Shown here piece after piece: positions 16,787-24,480 of a stretch of DNA of 64,000 nucleotides. Each line of letters opens with the position of its first letter. Within the stretch, counting starts at the first letter, position 1. A program made the translations under genes and the position numbers. Source of the DNA: Chitinophagales bacterium (lineage in GTDB: Bacteria; Bacteroidota; Bacteroidia; Chitinophagales; BACL12); the NCBI GenBank assembly GCA_020636645.1, contig JACJXO010000005.1:1-64000 (forward strand). Direction: 5' to 3'. The notes beneath the pieces are model-generated. The model did no database searches, had not been told where the DNA came from, and saw only the letters and a list, made by a program, of their open reading frames with translations.

Positions 16787-17953
16787 TCATCCTATAGGCA
16801 GGGTGATCCGGAAGGTCGTGCCTTTGGCGTTGGACTGTTTCACAAAGATGCGGCCATTGTGATAGGATTCGATGATGCGTTTGGCCAGTGTCAGGCCCAG
16901 TCCCCAGCCGCGTTTCTTGGTGCTGTATCCCGGTTCGAAAACGGTGCGCTGTTTATTCTTGGGAATGCCTTTTCCGGTATCGGTGATATCTACGATAATG
17001 TCTTTGTCTGTCAGGTTGGTGTGGATGCTGATCTCGCCCGCACCTTCCATAGCATCCAGTGCATTTTTGAGCAGGTTCTCTACGACCCAGTTGAAGAGGG
17101 TAGGATTTACACGTGCTATCAGCGGGCTCACATCTTCCTGCATATGGAACTGTACTTTTTTACTGGCACGTCTGCTGATGTATTCCAGCGTAGCCCGAAG
17201 CTCGCTGTTCAGATCACGCTCCATCAGGTCGGGTGCTGACCCTACTTTGGAGAACCTGTCGGCTATGAGTTCCAGGCGTTTCACGTCCTTGTCCATTTCC
17301 TCCACCACGTTCTGCCGGCTGTCGTCAGGAGAGGTATGTTCTTTCAGGTATTCGATCCAGGCCACCATGGACGAAATCGGTGTTCCCAGCTGGTGGGCTG
17401 TTTCTTTCGCCATTCCCACCCAGACCCGATTCTGTTCTGAACGGCGGGAAGTGTTGAAGAAGATATAAGCTGTGAACAGGAAGGCAGCGAAAATGACCAG
17501 CTGCACGATGGGGTAGAGGCGCAGCTGTGCATAGAGTTTACTGTGCTGGTAGTAGATATACTGGTGACTGCTTTCAGTGATGTCAAAGCGGATAGGCTGG
17601 GCGAAATTCTTCATCTCTTCCAGCTGTTGCTGCAGGTAGTCAGGATGGGTAGCAATGCGGGCACTGTCAATGTTCTGGTAGGCCAGAATATTCCCGTCTT
17701 CGTCGGTTGATATAACAGGAACGGTCTTATTTGCCTGAATGAGATCGAGGAAGAAACCAAAGTCTTCAATATTATCAGTAGTGGCCAGGTAGCGGTACAC
17801 ATCGGCTATCTGGTTCACCTTTCGCAGTTCTTCTTCAGCCAGTCTCGATGCCAGGTTGTTGGTGTAGAACAAGGTAGCGCCAATGATGATATTGGCGATG
17901 ATGAACAGGATCAGCTTCCATCGTGACCTCCGGCTGTACATCTCATTGGCCAT
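16787..17953 (-). CDS. Sensor histidine kinase (HATPase, two-helix periplasmic sensor)
   Basis: A 388-residue kinase. Two membrane helices (about 14-34 and 148-168) bracket a 110-residue periplasmic sensor region that resembles the short PAS-like loops of Bacteroidota kinases. The catalytic part has the H box ETAHQLGTPISSM, N box ENLLKNALDAM, G1 DTGKGIPKN and G2 GWGLGLTLAKRI. No response regulator is adjacent on the same strand; the TonB receptor begins 99 bp downstream. Function as an orphan kinase, or one acting on a distant regulator, is possible. Confidence 0.92.
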   Translation of the reverse strand: MANEMYSRRSRWKLILFIIANIIIGATLFYTNNLASRLAEEELRKVNQIADVYRYLATTDNIEDFGFFLDLIQANKTVPVISTDEDGNILAYQNIDSARIATHPDYLQQQLEEMKNFAQPIRFDITESSHQYIYYQHSKLYAQLRLYPIVQLVIFAAFLFTAYIFFNTSRRSEQNRVWVGMAKETAHQLGTPISSMVAWIEYLKEHTSPDDSRQNVVEEMDKDVKRLELIADRFSKVGSAPDLMERDLNSELRATLEYISRRASKKVQFHMQEDVSPLIARVNPTLFNWVVENLLKNALDAMEGAGEISIHTNLTDKDIIVDITDTGKGIPKNKQRTVFEPGYSTKKRGWGLGLTLAKRIIESYHNGRIFVKQSNAKGTTFRITLPIG

Positions 17954-18030
17954 GCCTGAAAATTAGTGATTTAGTCTGTTAGGGGATGAAAAACCGAAGG
18001 TTGATCTGGTAATAGACAAAATGGGAGGTA

Positions 18031-20565
18031 TTAGTCATCTTCCCATTCTATGAATTCCAGTGTATCAGTTTCAGTTTCTTCCGGCCTTTCCTTTTTGAAC
18101 AGAGGTTCTTCATACAGAGGCGTATCAGGTTTGAAGATGTCCAGGAATCCACCCTTGTCTTCTTCCTGTTCAAAAGCATCTTTGGCGCCTTTCTTATTGA
18201 CCTCGATGATGGGGTGATCAACCGTACCGGTCATACTCACATAAATGTTCACGCCATTACCGGATGACTCATATTCATCCTGTTTGTGCCTTTTCAGAAA
18301 CTTCTTACTGAGTATCTCGCCGAGGCGGATCTTGAACTGGTAGTTGATATGATTATCGAACGTATGGGTGCCGGTTACATACAGGTTGAGGGCCGAAGAG
18401 TTGACCTCCATGGCCGGGATGGTGATGACCTCTTTGTTGATCTCGATCTGGTTTTCCATCCGATTGAATCTGATGTGTTTCAATTCATCCACATCGATGT
18501 AACCCGACAGCTCTTCCAGGGGTTTGTAGTCAATGAGTTCACCATCATTGATGGCCACCTGAGCAAGTACATATACGGAAGGATACTGCAGTTCATAATT
18601 TTCATCGAAGGTCATGTTGGCGTTTTCGATGATGATATCGGCGGTGCCATTCAGGTTCTTCGAGGTCAGATCATCCTGGCCGAAATTGCCGAAACTGTCG
18701 AACAGCCGGGCAATGTCCATCCCGCTGATCATCCCGATGGTTTCCAGCATGAAACGACGATCCGGCATTCGGCGGAAGGTAGCGTTCATGTTCACCTTTC
18801 CCAGCTTTGTGCTTCCTTTTATATCCCGGAAGGCGATCAGCGATCTGCCGAAATACAGATCACAGGCCAGGTTATCGAGTTCAAGGTCCTGATAGCTGAA
18901 TTGATCCATACGCAGGGCAATTGTGCCGCTCAGTCTTTCCCATAATTCTGCAGATGCAGCTGTTTTTTCTGCCGGTTCTTTTGCAGTAGCCGCAGATGGT
19001 GAGGAAGAAACGGCCAGCATACGATCCAGGTCTATGCTGTTACATTGCAGGGTGCCATTGATTGCCAGTTGTGCCTGCGGGTCCACAATGACCGGCAGCC
19101 ATTGTGCAAGGGTACCGGAGAACTGGATATCGGTACCCCATCCGTTCAGCGAGAGATCATCCATTCGGAGAGCTATTCCTTCTGTAGCCAGAGTACCTTT
19201 CAGGCTGATCTTTTCATCACCGGTTTTAAAAGCCACATCTTCCATCACGATCCGGCCGGTTGGCGCTTCGGTGAAGGCCCTTCTGGAATTTTCGGCCCGG
19301 ATCTTCCCGGCAAATCTGAAGTGATCTATGAGCAGGGAACCTGAGATATCTTCCAGTCCGGGTATGAGAAAAGGAAATACTACAGAAGCGGGCAGACGGC
19401 CATTGAAGTCGAACCGGATGGTCGGGTCAATAAAGTTTTCATAGGAGAGCGTACCTGAAATTGGTTCACCGAGGTATTCGCCACTCAAAGAGGTCAGTTG
19501 CAGACTGGAACTGGAAGCCCTGTGCAGGGTGCCGTTCGAATAAGATCCCTGCAGATCTACCCGACGTATCTTTTCTTTGGCCGCAGCGTGGTACAGGGTG
19601 CCATCATGCAGGTTGAAACTTGCTTCAATACCCGGGGTGCTGGCAGAACTTGCAGTACCCAGTACTTTGGCTGTAAGACTAAGCTGACCTTCTGAGGCTA
19701 TGGCTTCGATCTTTCCGGCATAGCGTTCGGGCAGCAACTGCAGGATCTTTTCGAGTTCCAGATCCTGACCGGCAATATCCAGGTCCAGCAGGGTTTCTTT
19801 GGATGCTGTTACAGTTCCGTTGGTCAGGATCTTGTTTCCGGCCACTTCCAGCACCATATTGTTCAGGGTGTACAGGTCATCGGATACAGAAACCAGAATG
19901 GTTCCATTCACATGGGCATCCTGATCGGAGAGGTAGTGATCGCCACCCACCTGCAGATCACGGTGAAACAGGCGGGCATCCACTTTCAGGTCGAATTTAT
20001 CTGACTGCAGGTTTCCGCTCAGTTTGCCGTTGTTGATATCGTCGGTCATAAAGACCTTTGAGGGAATATCGCGGTAAGCGAAGCGAACATTTTTGAATGA
20101 CACCTCCTGCAGTTCGATGGCCACTTCTTCGCTATCGCTTCCTTCACTGTCTTTCCAGAATTTGTAGTTGATCTGTCCGCCGGCATTCCGTTCCAGGCTT
20201 ACAGAAGCATCTTCGATGATGATCCTGCTTACGGTATAATTTTTTCGCAGCACCTGTACGGTATTGAACAGGAGGCGGATGCTTCCGGCTTCCAGGAAAT
20301 TCTCTTTGGAGCCGGGATAACTTTCTCTGATGGCCACGTTGCTGAAGCTGACGGAGGAGTAGGGGAAATGGCGCAGCACTTCCAGCTGGATATCATCTTC
20401 ACTGATGACGACCTCGGTGGCCAGATTCTTGTTGAGTTCTCTGATAAAGGCCGCTTTGATCTGGTCGCCGAAGAGCACCGGCACCAGGAGGCCTGTTAGC
20501 AGAATGAACAGGACCAGCGAGGCCAGGACGACCAGTGAGATGCGGACGGCTTTATACTTCAGCAT
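18031..20565 (-). CDS. AsmA-like family protein
   Basis: An 844-residue protein with one N-terminal membrane helix (about residues 9-31) and a long beta-rich body of AsmA/TamB-like strands. The first 100 residues (LVVLASLVLFILLTGLLVPV ... IKAAFIRELNKNLATEV ... LEVLRHFPYSSVSFSNVAI) match the AsmA N-terminus, and the AsmA-like C-terminal region (LNGTADIIIENANMTFDENY...) lies near 640-780. The last 60 residues are charged and disordered. Proteins of this kind span the periplasm and move lipids or help outer-membrane assembly in other bacteria; here that is inference. It stands 77 bp upstream of the kinase gene. Confidence 0.9.
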   Translation of the reverse strand: MLKYKAVRISLVVLASLVLFILLTGLLVPVLFGDQIKAAFIRELNKNLATEVVISEDDIQLEVLRHFPYSSVSFSNVAIRESYPGSKENFLEAGSIRLLFNTVQVLRKNYTVSRIIIEDASVSLERNAGGQINYKFWKDSEGSDSEEVAIELQEVSFKNVRFAYRDIPSKVFMTDDINNGKLSGNLQSDKFDLKVDARLFHRDLQVGGDHYLSDQDAHVNGTILVSVSDDLYTLNNMVLEVAGNKILTNGTVTASKETLLDLDIAGQDLELEKILQLLPERYAGKIEAIASEGQLSLTAKVLGTASSASTPGIEASFNLHDGTLYHAAAKEKIRRVDLQGSYSNGTLHRASSSSLQLTSLSGEYLGEPISGTLSYENFIDPTIRFDFNGRLPASVVFPFLIPGLEDISGSLLIDHFRFAGKIRAENSRRAFTEAPTGRIVMEDVAFKTGDEKISLKGTLATEGIALRMDDLSLNGWGTDIQFSGTLAQWLPVIVDPQAQLAINGTLQCNSIDLDRMLAVSSSPSAATAKEPAEKTAASAELWERLSGTIALRMDQFSYQDLELDNLACDLYFGRSLIAFRDIKGSTKLGKVNMNATFRRMPDRRFMLETIGMISGMDIARLFDSFGNFGQDDLTSKNLNGTADIIIENANMTFDENYELQYPSVYVLAQVAINDGELIDYKPLEELSGYIDVDELKHIRFNRMENQIEINKEVITIPAMEVNSSALNLYVTGTHTFDNHINYQFKIRLGEILSKKFLKRHKQDEYESSGNGVNIYVSMTGTVDHPIIEVNKKGAKDAFEQEEDKGGFLDIFKPDTPLYEEPLFKKERPEETETDTLEFIEWEDD

Positions 20566-20669
20566 AGAGCGACTGTAAGATTACAAAAGGCCATACGGTC
20601 ACTAAAACGTGGTGCGCACGGTAAATTGTGAATAGCGGGCAGGATATTTGGAAATAATGGACAGCATAT

Positions 20670-20677
20670 TATCTTTG
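20670..20677 (+). promoter_or_regulatory. -7 box for the tRNA-Val transcript
   Basis: TATCTTTG matches TAnnTTTG, about 128 bp before the tRNA. Transcription from it would run first through the tRNA-like fragment at 20705-20788, so the fragment should be part of the tRNA precursor. Confidence 0.5.
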
Positions 20678-20704
20678 CACTCTCCTTTTTTGGAAGTCCA
20701 ATAA

Positions 20705-20788
20705 GCGAGGGTAGCTCAGTTGCATGCCTAACGGCAGCCAGGGGTTCAGAGCATCCCGCCCTAACAGGCGGGAGGGTCACTGGTTCGA
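20705..20788 (+). pseudogene. tRNA-Val-like fragment (copy 1), not functional
   Basis: It has a D-arm start (gggtagctcagttg), then about 20 unrelated bases, then ggttcagagcatc and ggtcactggttcga shared with the true tRNA-Val just downstream. The anticodon arm is replaced by a GC-rich hairpin, tcccgccctaacaggcggga, with a 6-base loop. The acceptor 3' strand is missing. It cannot fold as a working tRNA. Confidence 0.7.
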
Positions 20789-20804
20789 CTGAGAAAATAA
20801 AATA

Positions 20805-20879
20805 GGGAGCTTAGCTCAGTTGGTTCAGAGCATCTGCCTTACAAGCAGAGGGTCACTGGTTCGAATCCAGTAGCTCCCA
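20805..20879 (+). tRNA. tRNA-Val (anticodon UAC)
   Basis: A complete cloverleaf: acceptor gggagct pairs with agctccc, D-arm tagctcagttggttcaga, anticodon stem tctgc/gcaga with loop cttacaa giving anticodon TAC, and T-arm ctggttcgaatccag. The CCA end is not encoded. A 13-bp terminator hairpin follows 4 bases later. It is flanked on both sides by partial copies of itself. Confidence 0.95.
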
Positions 20880-20883
20880 CACG

Positions 20884-20920
20884 ACACACCTTACCAGAGA
20901 TGGTAAGGTGTGTTTTTTTT
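20884..20920 (+). terminator. Terminator of the tRNA transcript
   Basis: A perfect 13-bp stem (acacaccttacca / tggtaaggtgtgt) with a gaga loop, followed by seven T. It lies directly after the tRNA-Val gene. Confidence 0.9.
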
Positions 20921-20940
20921 GGTGGAACGGTAACGGCCAA

Positions 20941-21032
20941 TTAGCTGACCTGATTCCGTATTGGATGATGGTTCAGAGCATCCCGCCCAAACAGGCGGGA
21001 GTGGTCACTGGTTCGAATCCAGTAGCTCCCAC
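20941..21032 (+). pseudogene. tRNA-Val-like fragment (copy 2), 3' half intact
   Basis: The last 30 bases (21003-21032) are identical to the 3' end of tRNA-Val (20851-20880), and ggttcagagcatc (20970-20982) is also shared. The anticodon arm is again replaced by a hairpin, tcccgcccaaacaggcggga. The 5' part, from ttagct at 20941, is interrupted by about 24 foreign bases and there is no acceptor 5' strand. It lies behind the tRNA terminator and 41 bp before the GIY-YIG gene. Confidence 0.7.
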
Positions 21033-21073
21033 CTCTAAAGCACACTTTACCATGCTAGCAAATTCTGCTTTTT

Positions 21074-21349
21074 ATGCCATGTACATTTTATATTCTTTAT
21101 TCTAAGGATCTTGACAGGTACTACATCGGACATACCTGCGACCAGATCGAAGAAAGATTGAGAAAACACCTTTCAAATCACAAAGGCTTCACTGCCATGA
21201 CTAAAGATTGGGAAGTAGTATATACTGAGTATTATCCCGAAAAAGCTATTGCCTACCGACGTGAAATGGAGGTAAAGAGTTGGAAAAAAAGATCAAGAAT
21301 TGAACGGCTATGTGCAATGAATCGGGGTTCAGAGCATCCCGCCCCTTAG
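21074..21349 (+). CDS. GIY-YIG nuclease domain protein (type 2), tRNA-associated
   Basis: A 91-residue single-domain nuclease with FYILYSKDLDRYYIGHTCDQIEERL (GIY and YIG parts, residues 5-29), catalytic Arg in the EERLRKH helix, and Glu in YRREMEVKSWKKR. It is the UvrC-N-like subtype, distinct from the protein at 9542-9874. Its last codons, for GSEHPAP, lie on ggttcagagcatcccgcc (21326-21343), which is the same 18-mer found in the tRNA-Val fragments upstream. So the 3' end of the gene is itself a piece of tRNA-like sequence. The gene sits directly behind copy 2 of the tRNA fragments. A role as a homing-type or element-borne nuclease is inferred. Confidence 0.85.
   Translation: MPCTFYILYSKDLDRYYIGHTCDQIEERLRKHLSNHKGFTAMTKDWEVVYTEYYPEKAIAYRREMEVKSWKKRSRIERLCAMNRGSEHPAP
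21326..21343 (+). repeat. tRNA-like 18-mer at the 3' end of the GIY-YIG gene
   Basis: ggttcagagcatcccgcc is identical to 20743-20760 and to 20970-20987, and its first 13 bases match the true tRNA-Val (20822-20834). Here it is in frame and encodes the C-terminus of the nuclease. After it the sequence leaves the hairpin and shows no ggcggg partner. Confidence 0.8.
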
Positions 21350-21573
21350 TACCCCCCCCCTGGATCTCACGGAGTGCAATCCAGTCATGAGATTTTCCAA
21401 TGTATCTATTGAAAATCGATACCGTCCCGGCGACAGCCGGATGATTATATACCCAGGTATCCATACCCATAACATGTTATGTAATATGGATTCATAAAGG
21501 ACTGTATTACAACTTCAACAGCAGGATTGACATAAATCATCCCTCATATAATACTCCATATTGCACAACCACT

Positions 21574-21581
21574 TAGTTTTG
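21574..21581 (+). promoter_or_regulatory. -7 box for the barrel-protein gene
   Basis: TAGTTTTG matches TAnnTTTG and ends 16 bases before the ATG at 21598. The rest of 21350-21597 holds no gene; I see only a C-run (about 21351-21360) and a weak inverted repeat around 21360-21386. Confidence 0.5.
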
Positions 21582-21597
21582 CAAAAAACCTAATCGT

Positions 21598-22170
21598 ATG
21601 AAAAATCGCTACTATTCCATTCTGGCAGCTGTCATGCTGTCTTTTGGCACCATGAGTGCTTCTGCCCAGGCTTTTTCAAGCGAATCTCTGCATGTATCTG
21701 CAGGTTTCGGTATCGGAGGCTATCTAAGCTATGTCTCTTACGGTAACTTCACCAACTCACCGGCCTTATTTCTGGCTGTGGAGAAAGGTACCAACATTGA
21801 ACTAGGGCCCGGCACAGTAGGTATAGGTGGTTTTGCTGCTTATAAGACAGCTGGCTATACCTATGAGTATTTCGGAATCACAGATGAAGCTCACTGGACC
21901 AATGCGGTGGTCGGTGCAAGGGGCGGCTGGCACCTGAATACACTGGCGAATGAAAAGCTCGACCTGTATGGTGCACTCAACCTCGGGTTGGTATTCCAGT
22001 CTTACAAGTACACCAGCTCATTCTATACTGAAACGAGTACCAAAAGCAATTTTCTGTACTACTCTTTCAGCGTGGGTGGCAAGTATTTCTTTACCGATGC
22101 CATCGGAGCGTTTGCTGAACTGGGCTGGGATATCGCCTACCTGAAGGCAGGTGTGGCCATCAGCCTGTGA
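21598..22170 (+). CDS. Predicted outer-membrane beta-barrel protein
   Basis: A 190-residue protein with a signal peptide (MKNRYYSILAAVMLSFGTMSASAQA) and eight or so amphipathic strands rich in Gly, Tyr and Phe, including VGIGGFAAYKTAGYTY, NLGLVFQSYKY, FLYYSFSVGGKYFF and the last strand LGWDIAYLKAGVAISL. This fits a small OmpW/opacity-like barrel. It is monocistronic: its own -7 box lies upstream and a strong terminator follows 20 bp after the stop. Function unknown. Confidence 0.8.
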   Translation: MKNRYYSILAAVMLSFGTMSASAQAFSSESLHVSAGFGIGGYLSYVSYGNFTNSPALFLAVEKGTNIELGPGTVGIGGFAAYKTAGYTYEYFGITDEAHWTNAVVGARGGWHLNTLANEKLDLYGALNLGLVFQSYKYTSSFYTETSTKSNFLYYSFSVGGKYFFTDAIGAFAELGWDIAYLKAGVAISL

Positions 22171-22190
22171 TGAGTATAGAGAACTATCAC

Positions 22191-22222
22191 CGGTCGGCAC
22201 ATACGTGCCGACCGTTTTTTTT
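22191..22222 (+). terminator. Rho-independent terminator
   Basis: Perfect 10-bp stem cggtcggcac / gtgccgaccg with an atac loop, then eight T. Ends the barrel-protein transcript. Confidence 0.92.
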
Positions 22223-22263
22223 ATCACTAGCCAGGATTTCAGTAGTTTGGCCTGTAGCAGATC

Positions 22264-22692
22264 ATGACCAGCAAACAAAAGACCTATCTCTTCTTTGCAC
22301 TCATCCCAATTGTTGCATTACTGCTTTACCTGCGACATAGCAGACCTGATCCTTCAGACCCCCGGGTCATTGCAGAGAAGATCAGCGGACTTGAGATTCC
22401 GGATGGCGCCAGACTGATAGAAAAAATGGTCAGAGATGATGGCACAGTGCAGATCTGTTTTGAGCTGACAGCTGACCAGATGGAGGATCTGTGGTATGCC
22501 GCAGAAAAAAAGAATTATCTGAAAATTCCTGGCAGGAATACTGATCAGGAAAATATGTCAGGCAGCAATGATGGCTGGACCCTGGTGAACTTTGAAACAG
22601 TTGATTTGAATCTGGTGGAATTATCAGTACTTAATAAGGCAACTAACCAGTTGTGTGTAGTAAGCGGAACCAGTGCCAGTATCCCTAAATGA
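22264..22692 (+). CDS. Hypothetical membrane-anchored protein
   Basis: A 142-residue protein I do not recognise. A single hydrophobic helix (residues 7-23, YLFFALIPIVALLLYL) without a clear cleavage site suggests an N-terminal membrane anchor with about 115 residues outside. The body has no obvious motif; it contains two cysteines (CFELTADQ and NQLCVV). It stands alone between two transcription signals. The 11 bases ctgtagcagat before its ATG recur just before the kinase gene at 24481, which may be chance. Confidence 0.65.
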   Translation: MTSKQKTYLFFALIPIVALLLYLRHSRPDPSDPRVIAEKISGLEIPDGARLIEKMVRDDGTVQICFELTADQMEDLWYAAEKKNYLKIPGRNTDQENMSGSNDGWTLVNFETVDLNLVELSVLNKATNQLCVVSGTSASIPK

Positions 22693-22750
22693 GCAGACCT
22701 GCGGACCTGCACGTTTTTCTGTACTGTTTAGTTTAGGTTCATTCAATACA

Positions 22751-22758
22751 TACCTTTG
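22751..22758 (+). promoter_or_regulatory. -7 box for the secreted hydrolase gene
   Basis: TACCTTTG ends 4 bases before the ATG at 22763, so the predicted transcript would start at or next to the start codon. Confidence 0.55.
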
Positions 22759-22762
22759 CTGC

Positions 22763-23647
22763 ATGTTGCGGTATCTTCTCCCTTTCTTCCTGCTTATTTC
22801 TGGTCTTACTTATTCTCAGACGGATACCCTGATGTCTGTGAACGGCACACAGTTGTTCGTGCACACCGAAGGGAAGGGAGAGCCATTACTGATCATACAC
22901 GGTGGACCGGGAATGAATCAGACCTACCTACAACCCTGGCTCAGCAAACTGAGCAAGAAGCATACATTGATCTATGTGGACCTTCGGTCGATGGGCAGAT
23001 CTGCTCTCAGTATCCGTGACAGCATGAACCTGCCCACCTTTGCCAGAGATCTGGATGCACTGAGACAGGCATTAGGATATGACCACTGGCAGGTGATGGC
23101 ACATTCTTTCGGCACCACCATCGGCCTCTACTATGCACAAGCATTTCCGGGAACGGTTTCTGATCTGGCACTGGTCAGTCCTGTTCCCCTCGACCGTTCC
23201 TTCGACCGCAACATGGCTGCGCTGATGCAGTTGCGCATTACTCCGGAAGACAGCATCTACAGAACAACCCTGCTTGGCAATGGTATGCATACTCCCGGAT
23301 TGGATACCATGGAACTATTGATGAAACTATCGGTCAAACTGGTTTTCTGTGATACCGCCAGGGTCAACCGATTCACCATCGACCTTCCCGATAATTATAT
23401 GGTCGCCTCGCTGAGCTATGCCGGATTCGGCGATCTGCGCACCCGCTATGATCTGCATGCCATCGCCACATCGGCCAACCAGGCCACCCGGATCACTGTT
23501 TTTCATGGCCCCTGCGACATCATCCCGCTTGAGGCAGCCGCAGCGATCAGAGATGATCATCAGGTGGTTAGCCTTAATAAATGTGGTCATTATCCATTCA
23601 TTGAACGGCCGGGTTATTTCCTGCGGATGGTGGAAAAAGCATTGTAA
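22763..23647 (+). CDS. Secreted alpha/beta hydrolase (proline iminopeptidase-like)
   Basis: A 294-residue alpha/beta hydrolase with a signal peptide (MLRYLLPFFLLISGLTYSQ). The oxyanion region HGGPGMNQ, nucleophile elbow AHSFGTT (catalytic Ser) and late His in NKCGHYPF are clear; the catalytic acid is probably the Asp of GPCDIIPL. HGGPG is typical of proline iminopeptidases and related epoxide hydrolase-like enzymes. The start follows the -7 box at 22751-22758; a longer reading frame exists upstream but lacks a signal peptide. Substrate is not known; peptidase activity is only one possibility. Confidence 0.88.
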   Translation: MLRYLLPFFLLISGLTYSQTDTLMSVNGTQLFVHTEGKGEPLLIIHGGPGMNQTYLQPWLSKLSKKHTLIYVDLRSMGRSALSIRDSMNLPTFARDLDALRQALGYDHWQVMAHSFGTTIGLYYAQAFPGTVSDLALVSPVPLDRSFDRNMAALMQLRITPEDSIYRTTLLGNGMHTPGLDTMELLMKLSVKLVFCDTARVNRFTIDLPDNYMVASLSYAGFGDLRTRYDLHAIATSANQATRITVFHGPCDIIPLEAAAAIRDDHQVVSLNKCGHYPFIERPGYFLRMVEKAL

Positions 23648-23673
23648 TCTTCCCGGTCCTTTCCTATCTTCGT

Positions 23674-23692
23674 GTTTAGAATCATTCTAAAC
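23674..23692. promoter_or_regulatory. Perfect 9-1-9 palindrome, possible Fur-family operator
   Basis: gtttagaatcattctaaac is a perfect 9-base inverted repeat around one central base, with the AATnATT core seen in Fur-family boxes. It lies between a weak -7 like TATCTTCG (23664-23671) and the GTG start at 23696, so it would overlap transcription start. Binding protein unknown. Confidence 0.55.
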
Positions 23693-23695
23693 AAA

Positions 23696-24340
23696 GTGTC
23701 GGTTTCGGTAATAGTGGCCCATCAGCATGCACTGGTCCGTGAAGGACTCTCTCATATTCTGCAGGAGATGCCTGATGCCGAACTGCATGCCACCTGCACC
23801 AATGCAGCCGATCTGCTTCCGATGCTGGAATCCGGCAGCGGGGTCCTGATCCTTGATCCACTGCATGTGGATGGGATGGAACTGCAGGACGTGGAATTAC
23901 TGCAGCAGTTTTCTGGTTGGAAAGTATTGCTCATTACTGCCTGTGAACAGATGGCGATGGTCAGGCAACTTGTTGGCACAGGCATTCAAGGATACCTGAC
24001 CCGGACCTGCGACAGACAAGAGATCGAAGAGGCCATTATGCGTGTGGCCAAAGGAGAGACTACCTATTGTCATAAGGTGCTGGATATCCTGATGGGACAG
24101 GCACCTGCCGATAGTGAACGTTGTGATCCGGCTATACTATCTGAAAGAGAAGTAGAGATCATACGGCTTATAGCCAGCGGACTAACCACACGAGAGATCG
24201 CCGGGAAATTATACCGAAGCGAACATACCATCTCCACCCACCGCAAGAACATCATGCGGAAGCTGAACCTCAGAAGCAGCTCTGAACTCATGGTATATGC
24301 GATGGCCAGCGGGCTCATCTTGCAGGAAGGACGAGCGTAG
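23696..24340 (+). CDS. LuxR-type regulator with degenerate receiver domain
   Basis: A 214-residue NarL/FixJ-type protein. The GTG at 23696 is chosen because it gives the usual short lead into the first strand (VSVIVAHQHALVREG); a GTG at 23672 would read through a palindrome. The receiver keeps Asp in LILDPLHVDG and Thr in LLITACE, but the acidic pair is replaced (AHQH where ADDH is usual) and the conserved Lys is gone (GYLTRTCD). The LuxR HTH (LSEREVEIIRLIASGLTTRE... HTISTHRKNIMRKLNL) is intact. It probably binds DNA without ordinary phosphorylation. No kinase partner is evident, though a kinase gene follows 140 bp later. Confidence 0.88.
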   Translation: MSVSVIVAHQHALVREGLSHILQEMPDAELHATCTNAADLLPMLESGSGVLILDPLHVDGMELQDVELLQQFSGWKVLLITACEQMAMVRQLVGTGIQGYLTRTCDRQEIEEAIMRVAKGETTYCHKVLDILMGQAPADSERCDPAILSEREVEIIRLIASGLTTREIAGKLYRSEHTISTHRKNIMRKLNLRSSSELMVYAMASGLILQEGRA

Positions 24341-24480
24341 TAGGATGAGTGGGAGGGGTGAGTGAGAGTGAGAGTGACCCTGTACCCTCTACTTGATACC
24401 TGCTAATTCTTTCCCACTACTCAATACCCACTACCCAATACTCAATACTCAATACTCAATACCTTTGTAGTCTGTAGCAG
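24341..24480 (+). repeat. Low-complexity tract with promoter at its end
   Basis: No gene. From 24348 gtgag/gagagt words repeat, and from about 24418 the 8-base word ctcaatac repeats with variants (caatacccactacc, then ctcaatac three times). The last copy merges into the -7 box at 24460-24467, so the number of repeats sets the sequence just upstream of the promoter. Confidence 0.6.
24460..24467 (+). promoter_or_regulatory. -7 box for the RprX-like kinase operon
   Basis: TACCTTTG, formed from the last ctcaatac repeat unit, ends 13 bases before the ATG at 24481. Confidence 0.5.

Noticed and set aside
20705..20788. Second functional tRNA gene
   Set aside because: The anticodon stem has a 6-base loop, the D-arm is interrupted and the acceptor 3' strand is absent.
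23672..23695. Longer N-terminus for the LuxR regulator using the GTG at 23672
   Set aside because: It would translate the palindrome at 23674-23692 and add residues that receiver domains of this type do not have.
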